A DNA stretch of 64,000 nt from Pseudoduganella violacea (lineage in GTDB: Bacteria; Pseudomonadota; Gammaproteobacteria; Burkholderiales; Burkholderiaceae_D), in assembly GCF_014191875.1 (NCBI RefSeq), contig NZ_JACHXD010000002.1, positions 62,001-126,000 of the forward strand. The letters are read 5' to 3'. The notes under the pieces were generated by a model, which was not told the DNA's origin, searched no databases, and saw only the letters and a list, made by a program, of their open reading frames with translations. Position 1 is the first letter of the stretch; every line of letters begins with the position of its first letter. The position numbers and the translations under genes are program-made. Shown one piece after another: positions 31,862 to 41,487 of this stretch.

Positions 31862-34800
31862 TTAGCGCTGCATCGATTCCCACACTTTGGCGAGGCGTTT
31901 GACGGAAACGGGCATCGGTGTGCGCAGCTCTTGCGCGAACAGGGAGACGCGCAACTCTTCCAACAGCCAGCGGTATTCGGCCATCTTCGGGTCGGTGTTC
32001 TTGCCGGCCGATTTGTCGCGCGCCACGCGCAGATACGGGGCGGCGGCTTGCTGCCACTCGGACATGGCCTTGGCGTCGCGCGCGGGATCGGCGCGCAGCT
32101 TTTCGATGCGCACATTCATCGCCTTCAGATAGCGTGGGAAGTGGGCCAGCTGGCTGAAATCGCTGTCCTGCAGGAAGCGCTTGTGCACCAGGCCTTGCAA
32201 CTGGCCTTGCATATCCTGCGCGGCTTGCGGGTTCAGGCCTTGCAGGCGCTTGGGCAGGCCGTGGAATTCGGTCAACACTTGCGAGACCAGGCGCGCAATC
32301 TCGTTCACCAGCAGCACCAGGCGCGATTTGCCTTCGTCCTTGCGCTTGAGGAAGCTCGCTTCATCAGCCGGCAGCGGGTCCTGCAGGCAGGCGATGTCGA
32401 GCGCCTTGGCGATGATCTGGTCGCGCAGCTCTTCCTGCGTGCCCATGGCCATGAACTGCATGCCCATCTGCTGCAGATTGGGGATGCTCTTTTCGACGAA
32501 CTTGATCTGGTCCTTCATCTGCAGGGCGAACAGGCGGCGCAAACCGACGCGGTGGGTACGCGCGGCCACGTTCGGGTCGTCGAACACTTCCAGATCGCAG
32601 TGCGTGCCTTTGTCCACCAGCGCCGGGAAGCCGATCAAGCTCAGCTTGCCTTGGGTGATTTCCAGCAGCTCGGGCAGTTCGCCGAAGCTCCAGCCGGTGA
32701 TGTTGCTGTGGGCCGACGACGCTGCCGGCGAGGACGCGGGAGCGCTCGACGGCGCGGCCTTGTCGCGCTGTCCCGCGGTGATGCCGCCATGCGCCTTGCC
32801 TGGCGTCGGCGCGGCGGCCGATGCCGGAGCCGCGCCGCCGGTCAGCTGCGCCAGTTGCGCCGGTGTGGCTTCGGCCATCTTCTGGAAGCTCTGGCGCGCC
32901 TGGCTGCCGTATTCGGCTTGCAGGGTAGCCAGGTTGCGGCCCATGTCGAGCTGGCGGCCATGCTCGTCCACCACCTTGAAGTTCATGAAGTGGTGGGCGG
33001 GCAGCTGCTCCGGCTTGAAGTCGGTACTCAGCACATTGATCGTGATCTGGGCGCGGATGTCGGCGATGATGGCGTCGACCAGATCGCCGCGGCCGAAGGC
33101 GTTGGCGTCCTGCACCCGTTCGCAGAACTTGGCGGCGTAATCGGGCAGCGGCACCATATGGCGGCGCTGCTTCTGCGGCAGGGATTTCAACAGCAGATGG
33201 ACTTTTTCCTTGAGCATGCCCGGCACCAGCCACTCGCAACGCTCGCGCGGCAACTGGTTCAACGCGTACAGCGGCACGGTCAGGGTCACGCCATCGCGCA
33301 GGCTGCCCGGTTCGAAGTGGTAGCTGAGCTGCATTTCCAGGCCCGTCTCCATCATCTTTTTCGGGAACAGTTCCGTGGTCACGCCTGCCGCCTCATGGCG
33401 CATCAAGTCGTCGCGGTTCAGGAACAGCAGTTTCGGGTCGCCGGCCGTGGCGTCCTTGTGCCATTTCTCGAAACCGGCGCCATTCACCACATCGGCCGGA
33501 ATCAGCTTGTCGTAGAAGGCTTCGATCAGCTGGTCGTCCACCAGCACGTCCTGGCGGCGCGACTTGTGTTCGAGGTTCTCGATTTCCTTGACCAGCTTGT
33601 GGTTGTGGACGAAGAACGGCGCGCGGGTATCGAAGTCGCCGCCCACCAGGGCGTCGCGGATGAAGATTTCGCGCGCTTCCACCGGATTGCGCAAGCCGTA
33701 GTTGATGCGGCGCTGGCTGTACACGGTCAGGCCGTACAGCGTGGCTTTTTCGGCCGCCGTCACCTGGGCCGGACGTTTTTCCCAGCGCGGCTCGCCCCAG
33801 GATTTTTTCAGCAAATGGCCGCCGATCTTTTCCACCCACTCGGGCTGGATCTGGGCCACGCAGCGCGCATACAGGCGCGTGGTTTCCACCAGTTCGGCGG
33901 CGACGATCCACTTGCCGGGCTTTTTCGACAGCGAGGAGCCGGGCCAGACGTGGAACTTGATGCCACGCGCGCCAAGGTAGCCGGCGCCCGGCTCGTCGTC
34001 CTGCTTGAAGCCGAGATTGCCGAGCAGGCCGGTCAACAGGGCCAGGTGCAGTTGTTCGTAGGTCGCGGGCGCCTCGTTCATGCGCCAGCCCTGCTCCTTG
34101 ACGATGGTGAGCAATTGCGAGTGCACGTCGCGCCATTCGCGCAGGCGCAGCTGGGACAGGAACTGACTGCGGCAATTGTCCTGCAATTGGCGGTTGGTTT
34201 TCTTGTGCTCGATGGCTTGCTCGAACCAGCGCCAGATTTTCAGGTAGCTGAGGAATTCGGATTTCTCGTCGGCGAATTTCTTGTGCGCCTCGTCGGCCGC
34301 CTGCTGGTGCTCGATGGGGCGGTCGCGCGGGTCTTGCACCGACAGCGCGGCGGCCACGATCAGCACCTCGGTCAGGCAGGCGTTTTCCTGCGCGGCCAGG
34401 ATCATGCGGCCCACGCGCGGATCGAGCGGCAGCTTGGCCAGCTTGCGGCCCAGCGGCGTCAGGCGGTTGTTCTCGTCCACCGCGCCCAGTTCCTGCAGCA
34501 GCTGGTAGCCGTCGGCGATCGCGCGCGCCAGCGGCGGCTCGATGAAGGGGAAGGTCTCGACATCGGTCAGATGCAGGGACTTCATGCGCAGGATGACGGA
34601 AGCGAGCGAGGAGCGCAGGATTTCCGGATCGGTGAATTTGGGGCGCTGCAGGTAGTCCTGCTCGTCGTACAGGCGGATGCACACGCCGTCGGCGACACGA
34701 CCGCAACGGCCGGCGCGCTGGTTGGCGGCCGATTGCGCCACCGGCTCGATCTGCAACTGCTCGACCTTGTTGCGGTAGCTGTAGCGCTTGACGCGCGCCA

Positions 34801-35908
34801 GGCCGGCATCGACCACGTAGCGGATGCCGGGCACGGTCAGCGAAGTCTCGGCCACGTTGGTGGCCAGCACGATGCGGCGCGCATTGGTGGTGCGGAAGAC
34901 GCGGTCCTGCTCTTCCACCGAGAGGCGGGCGAACAGGGGCAGGATTTCCACATGCGGCGGATGGTGCTTGCGCAGCGCTTCGGCGGCGTCGCGGATTTCG
35001 CGCTCGCCGGGCAGGAAGACCAGCACGTCGCCGGAACCGATGCGGCACACCTCGTCCACGCCATCGACCACGGCGTCCATCAGGTCGCGCTTGTCGCGCG
35101 CGGCGGCCGCTTTCGACGGCGGCTTGCCGCTGTCGGCGCCGGGCAGGGCCACGGGGTCGCGTTCCACCGGACGGTAGCGCACTTCCACCGCGTACAGGCG
35201 GCCCGACACTTCGATCACCGGCACCGGCGGCTTGCCCTCCATGCCGAAGTGGCGCGCGAAGCGCTCGGCGTCGATGGTGGCCGAGGTGATGATGATCTTC
35301 AGGTCCGGACGGCGCGGCAGCAACTGCTTCAGGTAGCCGAGCAGGAAGTCGATGTTCAGGCTGCGTTCGTGCGCCTCGTCGATGATGAGGGTGTCGTAGG
35401 CCTTGAGCAGCGGGTCGGTCTGGGTTTCGGCCAGCAGGATGCCGTCGGTCATCAGCTTGACGGACGCGCCCTTGCTCAGGGTGTCGTTGAAGCGCACCTT
35501 GTAGCCGACGTTCTCGCCCAGCGGCGTGCCCAGTTCCTGGGCGATGCGCTTGGCGGTGGACGAGGCGGCGATACGGCGCGGCTGGGTGTGGCCGATCAGG
35601 CCTTTCTGGCCGCGTCCCAGTTCCAGGCAGATTTTCGGCAGCTGGGTGGTCTTGCCCGAACCCGTTTCGCCGGACACGATCACCACCTGGTACTTGCGCA
35701 GCGCCTGCGCGATTTCCTCGCGGCGGCCGGACACCGGCAGCTCTTCGGGGAAGCTAATCGGCGGCATCGGATTGCGGAAAGCGTTTTCCGGCGCGGACGC
35801 GCGCTGTGGGCGGGCGCCGGGCTGGCGGGCGGACGGGGTAACGGCCTGCGACGCGCCCTTTTCGGCTGGCGCAGGACGGGATGGGGACTTATTGCTTGCT
35901 TCTGACAT
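31862..35908 (-). CDS. hrpA: ATP-dependent RNA helicase HrpA
   Basis: A 1348-residue DEAH-box helicase, the usual size for HrpA. Walker A GETGSGKT lies at 80-87, DEAH at 177-180, SAT in IIITSATIDAERFARHF, and QRAGRCGRVADGVCIRLY is motif VI. The helicase-associated and OB-type domains follow, with the long C-terminal DUF3418 region typical of proteobacterial HrpA (SYHFEPGSLRDGVTLTVPL). It unwinds structured mRNA and helps to rescue stalled ribosomes. A proline/alanine-rich head of about 45 residues precedes the core. It diverges from argA, an order (hrpA-argA-yggX) common in Burkholderiales. Confidence 0.96.
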   Translation of the reverse strand: MSEASNKSPSRPAPAEKGASQAVTPSARQPGARPQRASAPENAFRNPMPPISFPEELPVSGRREEIAQALRKYQVVIVSGETGSGKTTQLPKICLELGRGQKGLIGHTQPRRIAASSTAKRIAQELGTPLGENVGYKVRFNDTLSKGASVKLMTDGILLAETQTDPLLKAYDTLIIDEAHERSLNIDFLLGYLKQLLPRRPDLKIIITSATIDAERFARHFGMEGKPPVPVIEVSGRLYAVEVRYRPVERDPVALPGADSGKPPSKAAAARDKRDLMDAVVDGVDEVCRIGSGDVLVFLPGEREIRDAAEALRKHHPPHVEILPLFARLSVEEQDRVFRTTNARRIVLATNVAETSLTVPGIRYVVDAGLARVKRYSYRNKVEQLQIEPVAQSAANQRAGRCGRVADGVCIRLYDEQDYLQRPKFTDPEILRSSLASVILRMKSLHLTDVETFPFIEPPLARAIADGYQLLQELGAVDENNRLTPLGRKLAKLPLDPRVGRMILAAQENACLTEVLIVAAALSVQDPRDRPIEHQQAADEAHKKFADEKSEFLSYLKIWRWFEQAIEHKKTNRQLQDNCRSQFLSQLRLREWRDVHSQLLTIVKEQGWRMNEAPATYEQLHLALLTGLLGNLGFKQDDEPGAGYLGARGIKFHVWPGSSLSKKPGKWIVAAELVETTRLYARCVAQIQPEWVEKIGGHLLKKSWGEPRWEKRPAQVTAAEKATLYGLTVYSQRRINYGLRNPVEAREIFIRDALVGGDFDTRAPFFVHNHKLVKEIENLEHKSRRQDVLVDDQLIEAFYDKLIPADVVNGAGFEKWHKDATAGDPKLLFLNRDDLMRHEAAGVTTELFPKKMMETGLEMQLSYHFEPGSLRDGVTLTVPLYALNQLPRERCEWLVPGMLKEKVHLLLKSLPQKQRRHMVPLPDYAAKFCERVQDANAFGRGDLVDAIIADIRAQITINVLSTDFKPEQLPAHHFMNFKVVDEHGRQLDMGRNLATLQAEYGSQARQSFQKMAEATPAQLAQLTGGAAPASAAAPTPGKAHGGITAGQRDKAAPSSAPASSPAASSAHSNITGWSFGELPELLEITQGKLSLIGFPALVDKGTHCDLEVFDDPNVAARTHRVGLRRLFALQMKDQIKFVEKSIPNLQQMGMQFMAMGTQEELRDQIIAKALDIACLQDPLPADEASFLKRKDEGKSRLVLLVNEIARLVSQVLTEFHGLPKRLQGLNPQAAQDMQGQLQGLVHKRFLQDSDFSQLAHFPRYLKAMNVRIEKLRADPARDAKAMSEWQQAAAPYLRVARDKSAGKNTDPKMAEYRWLLEELRVSLFAQELRTPMPVSVKRLAKVWESMQR

Positions 35909-35924
35909 TGTTTTTTACATGTAT

Positions 35925-35955
35925 TTGCTGCGAAAACCGCGCAGCGAATTATAAT
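35925..35955 (+). promoter_or_regulatory. Candidate argA promoter
   Basis: TATAAT at 35950-35955 is a perfect -10. A weaker TTGCTG (35925-35930) lies 19 bases upstream, a longer spacer than usual. Transcription would begin about 35962, at or next to the proposed start codon 35963, so the mRNA may be leaderless. Confidence 0.45.
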
Positions 35956-35962
35956 GCGGCCA

Positions 35963-37273
35963 ATGGAAAACCCTATCGAATTCGTCCACTGGCTGCGCTC
36001 CGTCGCGCCCTATGTCCACGCCTTCCGCGGCAAGACCTTCGTCGTCGCCTTTCCGGGCGAGTTGGTCGCCGCCGGCGCCCTGCCCGTGCTGGCGCACGAC
36101 CTGTCCCTGCTGCACGCCCTCGGCATCAAGGTCGTGGTGGTGCACGGCTCGCGCCCGCAGGTGGCCGAGCAGCTGGCCCTGCGCAATGTGGAAGGCCGCT
36201 TCCACAATGGCGTGCGCGTCACCGACACCGCCGCCATGGAATGCGCCAAGGAGGCGGCCGGCGAGCTGCGCCTGGACATCGAGGCCGCGTTCAGCCAGGG
36301 TTTGCCGAATACGCCCATGGCCCACGCGGCCATCCGTATCATTTCCGCCAACTTCGTCACCGCCCGTCCGCTCGGCGTGATCGATGGCGTGGACCTGGAA
36401 CTGACCGGCGTCACGCGCAAGGTGGACGGCGAAACCATCCACTCCATCCTCGGCGCGGGCGGCCTGGTGCTGCTCTCGCCGCTGGGCTTCTCGCCCACCG
36501 GCGAAACCTTCAACCTGACCATGGAGGACGTGGCCGTCACGGCCGCCGTCACCCTGCACGCCGACAAGCTGATCTTCATCACCGAAACGGCGATGATGCA
36601 AGATGCCGGCGGCGCCGAGATCCGCGAACTGTCCTCGCACCAGGCCGAAGCCGTGCTGCAGGCCGGTTTCCTGCCGGCCGATAGCGCATTCTATCTGCAA
36701 CACGCCGTCAAGGCTTGCAATAACGGCGTGCCGCGCGCCCACATCGTGCCGTTCGCGATGGATGGCTCGGCCCTGCTGGAACTGTTCACCCACGATGGCG
36801 TGGGCACCATGATCAGCCACGAGAACCTGGAAAGCCTGCGCCAGGCCACCATCGAGGACGTGGGCGGCATCATCAAGCTGATCGAACCGCTGGAGGCCGA
36901 CGGCACCCTGGTCAAGCGCGGCCGCGAGCTGATCGAGCGCGAGATCGACCTGTTCTCCGTGATCGAGCACGATGGCGTGATCTTCGGCTGCGCCGCGCTG
37001 TATCCTTTCCCGGAGCAGAAGATGGCCGAAATGGCATGCCTGACCGTCAACCCCGAAGTCCAGGCCCAGGGCGACGGCGAGCGTATCCTCAAGCATATGG
37101 AGAACCGCGCGCGCGCCATCGGCATCAACAAGCTGTTCGTGCTGACCACGCGCACGGCGCACTGGTTCCTCAAGCGCGGCTTCGTCGCCGCCTCGGTCGA
37201 CGCGCTGCCGCCGGACCGCCAGCGCATGTATAACTGGCAGCGAAAATCCCAGGTTCTGATTAAAACCTTATAA
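35963..37273 (+). CDS. argA: N-acetylglutamate synthase
   Basis: A 436-residue enzyme that makes N-acetylglutamate from glutamate and acetyl-CoA, the first step of arginine synthesis. The N-terminal amino-acid-kinase domain has FPGELVAAGALPVLAHDLSLLHALG and VVVHGSRPQV. The C-terminal GNAT domain has CLTVNPEVQAQGDGERIL and LTTRTAHWFLKRGF. The ATG at 35963 is preferred over one three codons earlier at 35954, which lies inside the -10 element; neither has a ribosome-binding site. yggX follows 36 bases downstream. Feedback control by arginine is expected from the family. Confidence 0.95.
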   Translation: MENPIEFVHWLRSVAPYVHAFRGKTFVVAFPGELVAAGALPVLAHDLSLLHALGIKVVVVHGSRPQVAEQLALRNVEGRFHNGVRVTDTAAMECAKEAAGELRLDIEAAFSQGLPNTPMAHAAIRIISANFVTARPLGVIDGVDLELTGVTRKVDGETIHSILGAGGLVLLSPLGFSPTGETFNLTMEDVAVTAAVTLHADKLIFITETAMMQDAGGAEIRELSSHQAEAVLQAGFLPADSAFYLQHAVKACNNGVPRAHIVPFAMDGSALLELFTHDGVGTMISHENLESLRQATIEDVGGIIKLIEPLEADGTLVKRGRELIEREIDLFSVIEHDGVIFGCAALYPFPEQKMAEMACLTVNPEVQAQGDGERILKHMENRARAIGINKLFVLTTRTAHWFLKRGFVAASVDALPPDRQRMYNWQRKSQVLIKTL

Positions 37274-37309
37274 TCTGGATTTCAGACACTTGTTTTAGGA
37301 GCTTCACAG

Positions 37310-37582
37310 ATGGCCCGTACCGTCCATTGCATTAAACTCAACAAGGAAGCCGAAGGCATGGATTTCCCGCCCGTTCCCGGTGAACTGGGCAAGAAGATCT
37401 ATGAGTCGGTGTCGAAGGAAGCCTGGGCGGCCTGGCTCAAGCACCAGACCATGCTGGTCAACGAGAACCGCCTGAACCTGGCCGACCTGCGCGCCCGCAA
37501 ATACCTGATGGCGCAGATGGAGAAGCATTTCTTCGGCGATGGCGCCGATGCCGCCGCCGGCTATGTGCCGCCCCCGGCGTAA
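37310..37582 (+). CDS. yggX: YggX-like Fe(2+)-trafficking / oxidative damage protection protein
   Basis: A 90-residue small acidic protein. [19 protein letters not shown] is the invariant family start, with the conserved cysteine at residue 7; [24 protein letters not shown] and [13 protein letters not shown] complete the family. It protects Fe-S proteins and helps to lower labile iron during oxidative stress. It follows argA on the same strand and is probably cotranscribed. A strong palindrome ends the transcript. Confidence 0.95.
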   Translation: MARTVHCIKLNKEAEGMDFPPVPGELGKKIYESVSKEAWAAWLKHQTMLVNENRLNLADLRARKYLMAQMEKHFFGDGADAAAGYVPPPA

Positions 37583-37610
37583 GCCACCGGCCTAAGCCCT
37601 GCCCCTCCTG

Positions 37611-37638
37611 AACAAACGGCGCCGCGGCGCCGTTTGTT
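37611..37638. terminator. Bidirectional terminator between yggX and a lipoprotein gene
   Basis: A perfect 28-base palindrome, AACAAACGGCGCC with its complement around GC. It is followed by ATTTT on the plus strand and overlaps the stop codon of the opposing gene by two bases. Confidence 0.8.
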
Positions 37639-38023
37639 ATTTTGACATCGGCCGGCACTGGCGCAGCTCGCAGCGCGCCAGGAACACGCGCCCATCGTCG
37701 CAGGCCATGCGGTAAATCTCGACCGGGCCCGGTTCCGTCACCAGGCCGGCGCCCCAGCCGCCCGTGCAGGCGGCCTTGCCGGCCAGATGCTCCACCGTGG
37801 CCGAGGACACGCCGGGCCGGAACTCGACCTTCTGGATCGTCACGCCATTGCTCTGCACCTGCGGCGTGCCGTCGGCGGCCAGCGCCAATGGCGGCGGGCG
37901 GTCGATGGCGCCCGGCTCGGACGGCGGGAGCGGGCGTGAAAACGGCAGATAGGAACAGGCGCTCAGCAAGCCTGCCAATATCGGGCAGGCCAGCCGCAGC
38001 AGGCTTGGGGAATGGTGCGTCAT
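37637..38023 (-). CDS. Small lipoprotein, unknown function
   Basis: A 128-residue protein with a lipoprotein signal (LACPILAGLLSAC, lipobox LSAC near residue 22). A proline-rich linker (SRPLPPSEPGAIDRPPP) is followed by a globular part with four cysteines (KAACTGGWGAG, RMACDDGRVFLARCELRQCRP), likely in disulfides. It was not recognised as a known family. It is encoded downstream of rpiA on the same strand, about 100 bases from it, but is probably a separate unit. Anchoring in the outer membrane is inferred. Confidence 0.65.
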   Translation of the reverse strand: MTHHSPSLLRLACPILAGLLSACSYLPFSRPLPPSEPGAIDRPPPLALAADGTPQVQSNGVTIQKVEFRPGVSSATVEHLAGKAACTGGWGAGLVTEPGPVEIYRMACDDGRVFLARCELRQCRPMSK

Positions 38024-38127
38024 CGTCAGCCTCCGCGCAGCCGGGGTGGCATTACAGAATATGGCTGGCGCGCGCCAAATGCAAGCGCGGACGGGCCGCG
38101 CGGCGGCGGCCCCGGTTTGCTGGCGGC

Positions 38128-38805
38128 TTAGAACTTCAGCGTGCGCACGCCGTCGGCGGTGCCCAGCAGGCAGACATTGGCGCCGCGCGCGGCGAACAGG
38201 CCGACCGCGACCACGCCGACGATCTGGTTGATCTGCGTTTCCAGCGCCACCGGATCGGCGATCGCCAGGCCGGCCACGTCGATGATATTGCCGCCGTTAT
38301 CGGTGACGAAGGCTTCGTCCGAACCGGGCTTGGTGCGCACCTTCGGCTGGCCGCCCAGGGCCGCCAGCTGGCGCAGCACGGCGTTGCGCGCCATCGGCAG
38401 CACTTCCACCGGCAGCGCGAACTTGCCCAGGGTGTCGACCAGCTTGGAGCCGTCGGCGATGCAGACGAACTGGCCCGACACGGAGGCGACGATCTTCTCG
38501 CGCGTCAGCGCCGCGCCGCCGCCCTTGATCATGGCGCCGGCATGGGTGATCTCGTCGGCGCCATCGATGTAGACGGCGATGCGCTCGACCTCGTTCAGGT
38601 CGAACACGGGAATGCCGTGGCCGGCCAGGCGCGCGGCCGTCGCTTCCGACGAGGCCACGGCGCCCTGGATGCGGTGCTTGATCAGGCCCAGTTCATCGAT
38701 GAAGAAATTGGCGGTCGAGCCGGTGCCGACGCCGATGATTTCGCCATCCACCACATAGTCGATGGCGGCGCGGGCAACAGCTTGTTTCAGTTCGTCTTGA
38801 GTCAT
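38128..38805 (-). CDS. rpiA: Ribose-5-phosphate isomerase A
   Basis: A 225-residue enzyme of the non-oxidative pentose phosphate pathway, converting ribose 5-phosphate and ribulose 5-phosphate. Motifs: [14 protein letters not shown] near residue 27, [29 protein letters not shown] with the catalytic residues, and the C-terminal [19 protein letters not shown]. The ATG at 38805 starts the conserved [14 protein letters not shown]. The enzyme complements zwf, gnl and tal elsewhere in the window. Confidence 0.96.
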   Translation of the reverse strand: MTQDELKQAVARAAIDYVVDGEIIGVGTGSTANFFIDELGLIKHRIQGAVASSEATAARLAGHGIPVFDLNEVERIAVYIDGADEITHAGAMIKGGGAALTREKIVASVSGQFVCIADGSKLVDTLGKFALPVEVLPMARNAVLRQLAALGGQPKVRTKPGSDEAFVTDNGGNIIDVAGLAIADPVALETQINQIVGVVAVGLFAARGANVCLLGTADGVRTLKF

Positions 38806-38962
38806 GATGGGTGCGGAATGGATAGGAAAGATAAAAGAAGGAGTGCGGGCAATAAGCGACGCCGGCGTGCGGCGCAATCCCGCTATTTTAACGGATCGCC
38901 CGCCCGCCCCGCCCACTCTGTGCGAAAATGGACCACTCCGACCGTTCAACACAGGGTGCGAT

Positions 38963-39331
38963 ATGGAAGTGACTCCAACCGTACTGATCGTCGACGATAG
39001 CCGCGTCTCGCGTCTGGTGGCGCGCCAGCACATCCTCAGCAAGCACGCCGACTGGGTAGTGGAAGAGGCGGCAAATGGCGAGGAAGCGCTGGAAAAAGCG
39101 CGCCTGAGCCGGCCGCACCTGGTGCTGCTGGACGTGAACATGCCCGGCATGGGCGGCGTGGCCACCGCCGAAAAGCTGCGCGCCCTGCTGCCGCAAGCCT
39201 ACATCTCCCTGCTGACCGCCAATGTGCAAAGCGCCACGCGCAACCGCGCCAGCGAAATCGGCGTCGGCTTCATGGAAAAACCGATCACCGACGAACGCAT
39301 CGCCCAGCTGATCGCTCCGCTGGAGCATTGA
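38963..39331 (+). CDS. Single-domain CheY-like response regulator
   Basis: A 122-residue receiver with no output domain: acidic VDDS near residue 11, phospho-acceptor D57 in [12 protein letters not shown], Thr/Ser in SLLTANVQS, and the conserved lysine in [10 protein letters not shown]. It begins an operon with a CheC-like phosphatase (3-base gap) and a diguanylate cyclase. It likely carries a phosphoryl signal that is removed by the CheC-like protein. No kinase gene is adjacent. Confidence 0.92.
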   Translation: MEVTPTVLIVDDSRVSRLVARQHILSKHADWVVEEAANGEEALEKARLSRPHLVLLDVNMPGMGGVATAEKLRALLPQAYISLLTANVQSATRNRASEIGVGFMEKPITDERIAQLIAPLEH

Positions 39332-39334
39332 GCG

Positions 39335-39967
39335 ATGCTGCCGCTCAGCGAAATCGAACACGATGCGCTGGTGGAAATCTTCAATATCGGCGTGGGCCGG
39401 GCCGCGGCGGCCATGAGCGCCATCGTCAACGAAGCCGTCAGCATGTCGGTGCCCTCGATCAGCTTCCTCAACCGCTCCAACGCGGCACGCCTGCTCGGGC
39501 CGGGCGGACGCAACGCCAGCCGCGTCTGCGGCGTCAGCCAGCATTACGAAGGCGCTTTTCGCACCGAAGCGATCCTGATGTTCCCCGAAGAGAAAAGCCT
39601 GGACCTGGTGCGCCTGATGGTGGGCGGCAGCGTGCCGCTGCTGGAGCTGACCGAGATGGAGCAGGAAGCGCTCAGCGAGATCGGCAACATCATCCTCAAC
39701 TCCTGCGTCGGCACGCTGGCCAATATCTTCGAGCACGAGCTGCATGGTTCGCTGCCAGCCTACCACGTCGGCAGTTGCGACGAGATCCTGAGCGCCTCGG
39801 GCGGCCCGGCCGACACCGTGGTGCTGATGCTGCACATCGATTTTGCGCTGGAGGTGCACGAGATCAAGGGCTATGTCGCCTTCATCCTCGACCTCAGCGC
39901 CCTGCAGGATCTGCAGGAACAGATCCGGCGCTACCTGGCGCGCATCATGGGGCAGGCCGAGCGATGA
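39335..39967 (+). CDS. CheC/CheX-family phosphatase-like protein
   Basis: A 210-residue protein with two copies of the E-x-x-N phosphatase motif: ALVEIFNIGVGRAAAAM (E14, N17) and ALSEIGNIILNSCVGTLAN (E115, N118). These helices in CheC and CheX place Glu and Asn next to phospho-Asp of CheY. It lies between a CheY-like receiver and a diguanylate cyclase, with a four-base overlap into the latter. It likely dephosphorylates the preceding receiver; this is inferred from order and motifs. Classical CheC is linked to CheD, which is absent here. Confidence 0.85.
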   Translation: MLPLSEIEHDALVEIFNIGVGRAAAAMSAIVNEAVSMSVPSISFLNRSNAARLLGPGGRNASRVCGVSQHYEGAFRTEAILMFPEEKSLDLVRLMVGGSVPLLELTEMEQEALSEIGNIILNSCVGTLANIFEHELHGSLPAYHVGSCDEILSASGGPADTVVLMLHIDFALEVHEIKGYVAFILDLSALQDLQEQIRRYLARIMGQAER

Positions 39968-40926
39968 ACGGGACGGGCCGACTCCCCCTGCTGGAAGGCG
40001 TGCTGGCCGCCGTCGACCTGGGCATCATCGTGCTCGATGGCGCGCGCCGCGTGGTGTTGTGGAACCAGTGGATGAGCCGCCACTCCGGCACCGCCGCCGC
40101 CGCCGTGCTGGGGCAGGATTTCGCCACCCTGTTTCCCGAACTGCGCGGACGGCGCGTCGACGCCGCCATCACCCAGGCGCTGGAGCACAACTTTCCGTCC
40201 CTGCTGTCGCAGACGCTGAACCGCTCGCCGTTCGCGCTGTTCGCCAATGCGTCGGCGGCCCAGCGCGAAGAACGGCTGCAGCAGGCGCTCGCCGTCACGC
40301 CGCTGGCGGTGGACGGCGCGCCGCGCCATTGCATGATCGAAATCCACGACGTCAGCATCGCGGTCGGGCGCGAAAAGCTGCTGCGCCAGCAGGCGCTGGA
40401 ATTGCGCTCGCAAAGCTTCTCCGACGGCCTGACCGGTGTCGCCAACCGCCGCCACTTCGACGTCGCCATCGACAAGGAGCTGCGGCGCGCCAAGCGCAAC
40501 GGCAGCGCCCTGTCGCTGCTGATGATCGATATCGACCACTTCAAGAACTTCAACGACCACTACGGCCACCAGCGCGGCGACGAATGCCTGGTGCGCGTGG
40601 CCTCGGCCCTGAGCGGCATGCTGCAGCGCGCCGCCGACCTGATCGCGCGCTACGGCGGCGAAGAGTTCGTGCTGATCCTGCCCGACACCAATGCCGAACA
40701 GGCGGCGCATATGGCCGAGGCGCTGCGCGCGCGCGTCATCGCGCTGCACATTCCGCATGCGGCCAGCGGCGTGGAGCTGAAGCAGGTCACGGTCAGCATC
40801 GGCGTGGCCACGCGCACGCTGGCGCATCCGGCCGAAGCGCAGGAACTGATCGGCGCCGCCGACCGCGCCCTGTACGAGGCCAAGCGCGGCGGCCGCAACC
40901 GCATTGCCACGCAGGCGCCGGCATGA
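39964..40926 (+). CDS. PAS-GGDEF diguanylate cyclase
   Basis: A 320-residue cytosolic enzyme. A PAS domain (about 8-130: GVLAAVDLGIIVLDGARRVVLWN) precedes the GGDEF domain with the active site GGEEF at 231-235. It has DGLTGVANRRHFD, and an inhibitory I-site RAAD (222-225) exactly five residues before GGEEF. It should make c-di-GMP with product feedback. No transmembrane segment is visible. It overlaps the CheC-like gene and the reductase gene by four bases each. The receiver and CheC-like protein probably set its activity. Confidence 0.93.
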   Translation: MNGTGRLPLLEGVLAAVDLGIIVLDGARRVVLWNQWMSRHSGTAAAAVLGQDFATLFPELRGRRVDAAITQALEHNFPSLLSQTLNRSPFALFANASAAQREERLQQALAVTPLAVDGAPRHCMIEIHDVSIAVGREKLLRQQALELRSQSFSDGLTGVANRRHFDVAIDKELRRAKRNGSALSLLMIDIDHFKNFNDHYGHQRGDECLVRVASALSGMLQRAADLIARYGGEEFVLILPDTNAEQAAHMAEALRARVIALHIPHAASGVELKQVTVSIGVATRTLAHPAEAQELIGAADRALYEAKRGGRNRIATQAPA

Positions 40927-41468
40927 AAGCCAGCGTCTTCGTCGGCTGCAGCCTGGACGGCTTCATCGCCCGCCCCGACGGGGCGCTCGACTGGCTGATG
41001 GGCGAGCCGGAAGCGGGCAGCGCGCCGCCGGAACATGGCTACGATGCCTTCATGGCCGGCATCGATACGGTGCTGATGGGACGCAAGACCTTCGAAACCG
41101 TGCAGGCCATGGGCATCTGGCCCTACACCGGCAAGCGCGTGGTGGTGCTGAGCACGACCCTGGCGACGCTGCCGGGGAGCGTGGCGGGCAAGGCCGAGCT
41201 GCAGCGCGGGCCGATGGCAGCGCTGGTGGCGCAGCTGGCCGCCGATGGCTGCCAAGGCCTGTACGTCGATGGCGGCGCGACCATCCAGGCCTGCTTGCGC
41301 GCCGGCCTGATCGACGAAATCACCATCTCGCGCCTGCCGGTGCTGATCGGCAGCGGCATCGCCCTGTTCTGCGCCCTGCCACATGATGTCAAGCTGGAAC
41401 ACCTGCGCAGCAAAATCTACGAAGGCGGCATGGTGCAGAGCGTTTACCGGGTATTGAGGGTTACCTAG
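40923..41468 (+). CDS. RibD C-terminal / dihydrofolate-reductase-like protein
   Basis: A 181-residue cytosolic protein of the RibD_C/DHFR-like fold. It has FVGCSLDGFIARPDGALDWL at the start, MGRKTFETV, and LYVDGGATIQACLRAGLIDEITISRLPVLIGSG, matching YyaP/YwjB-type reductases. The substrate is unknown and not necessarily folate or riboflavin. The ATG overlaps the diguanylate cyclase TGA, so they are coupled, perhaps by chance since the functions are not obviously related. A repeat cluster follows. Confidence 0.87.
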   Translation: MKASVFVGCSLDGFIARPDGALDWLMGEPEAGSAPPEHGYDAFMAGIDTVLMGRKTFETVQAMGIWPYTGKRVVVLSTTLATLPGSVAGKAELQRGPMAALVAQLAADGCQGLYVDGGATIQACLRAGLIDEITISRLPVLIGSGIALFCALPHDVKLEHLRSKIYEGGMVQSVYRVLRVT

Positions 41469-41487
41469 TCCTTTCCAACTGCCTCTC

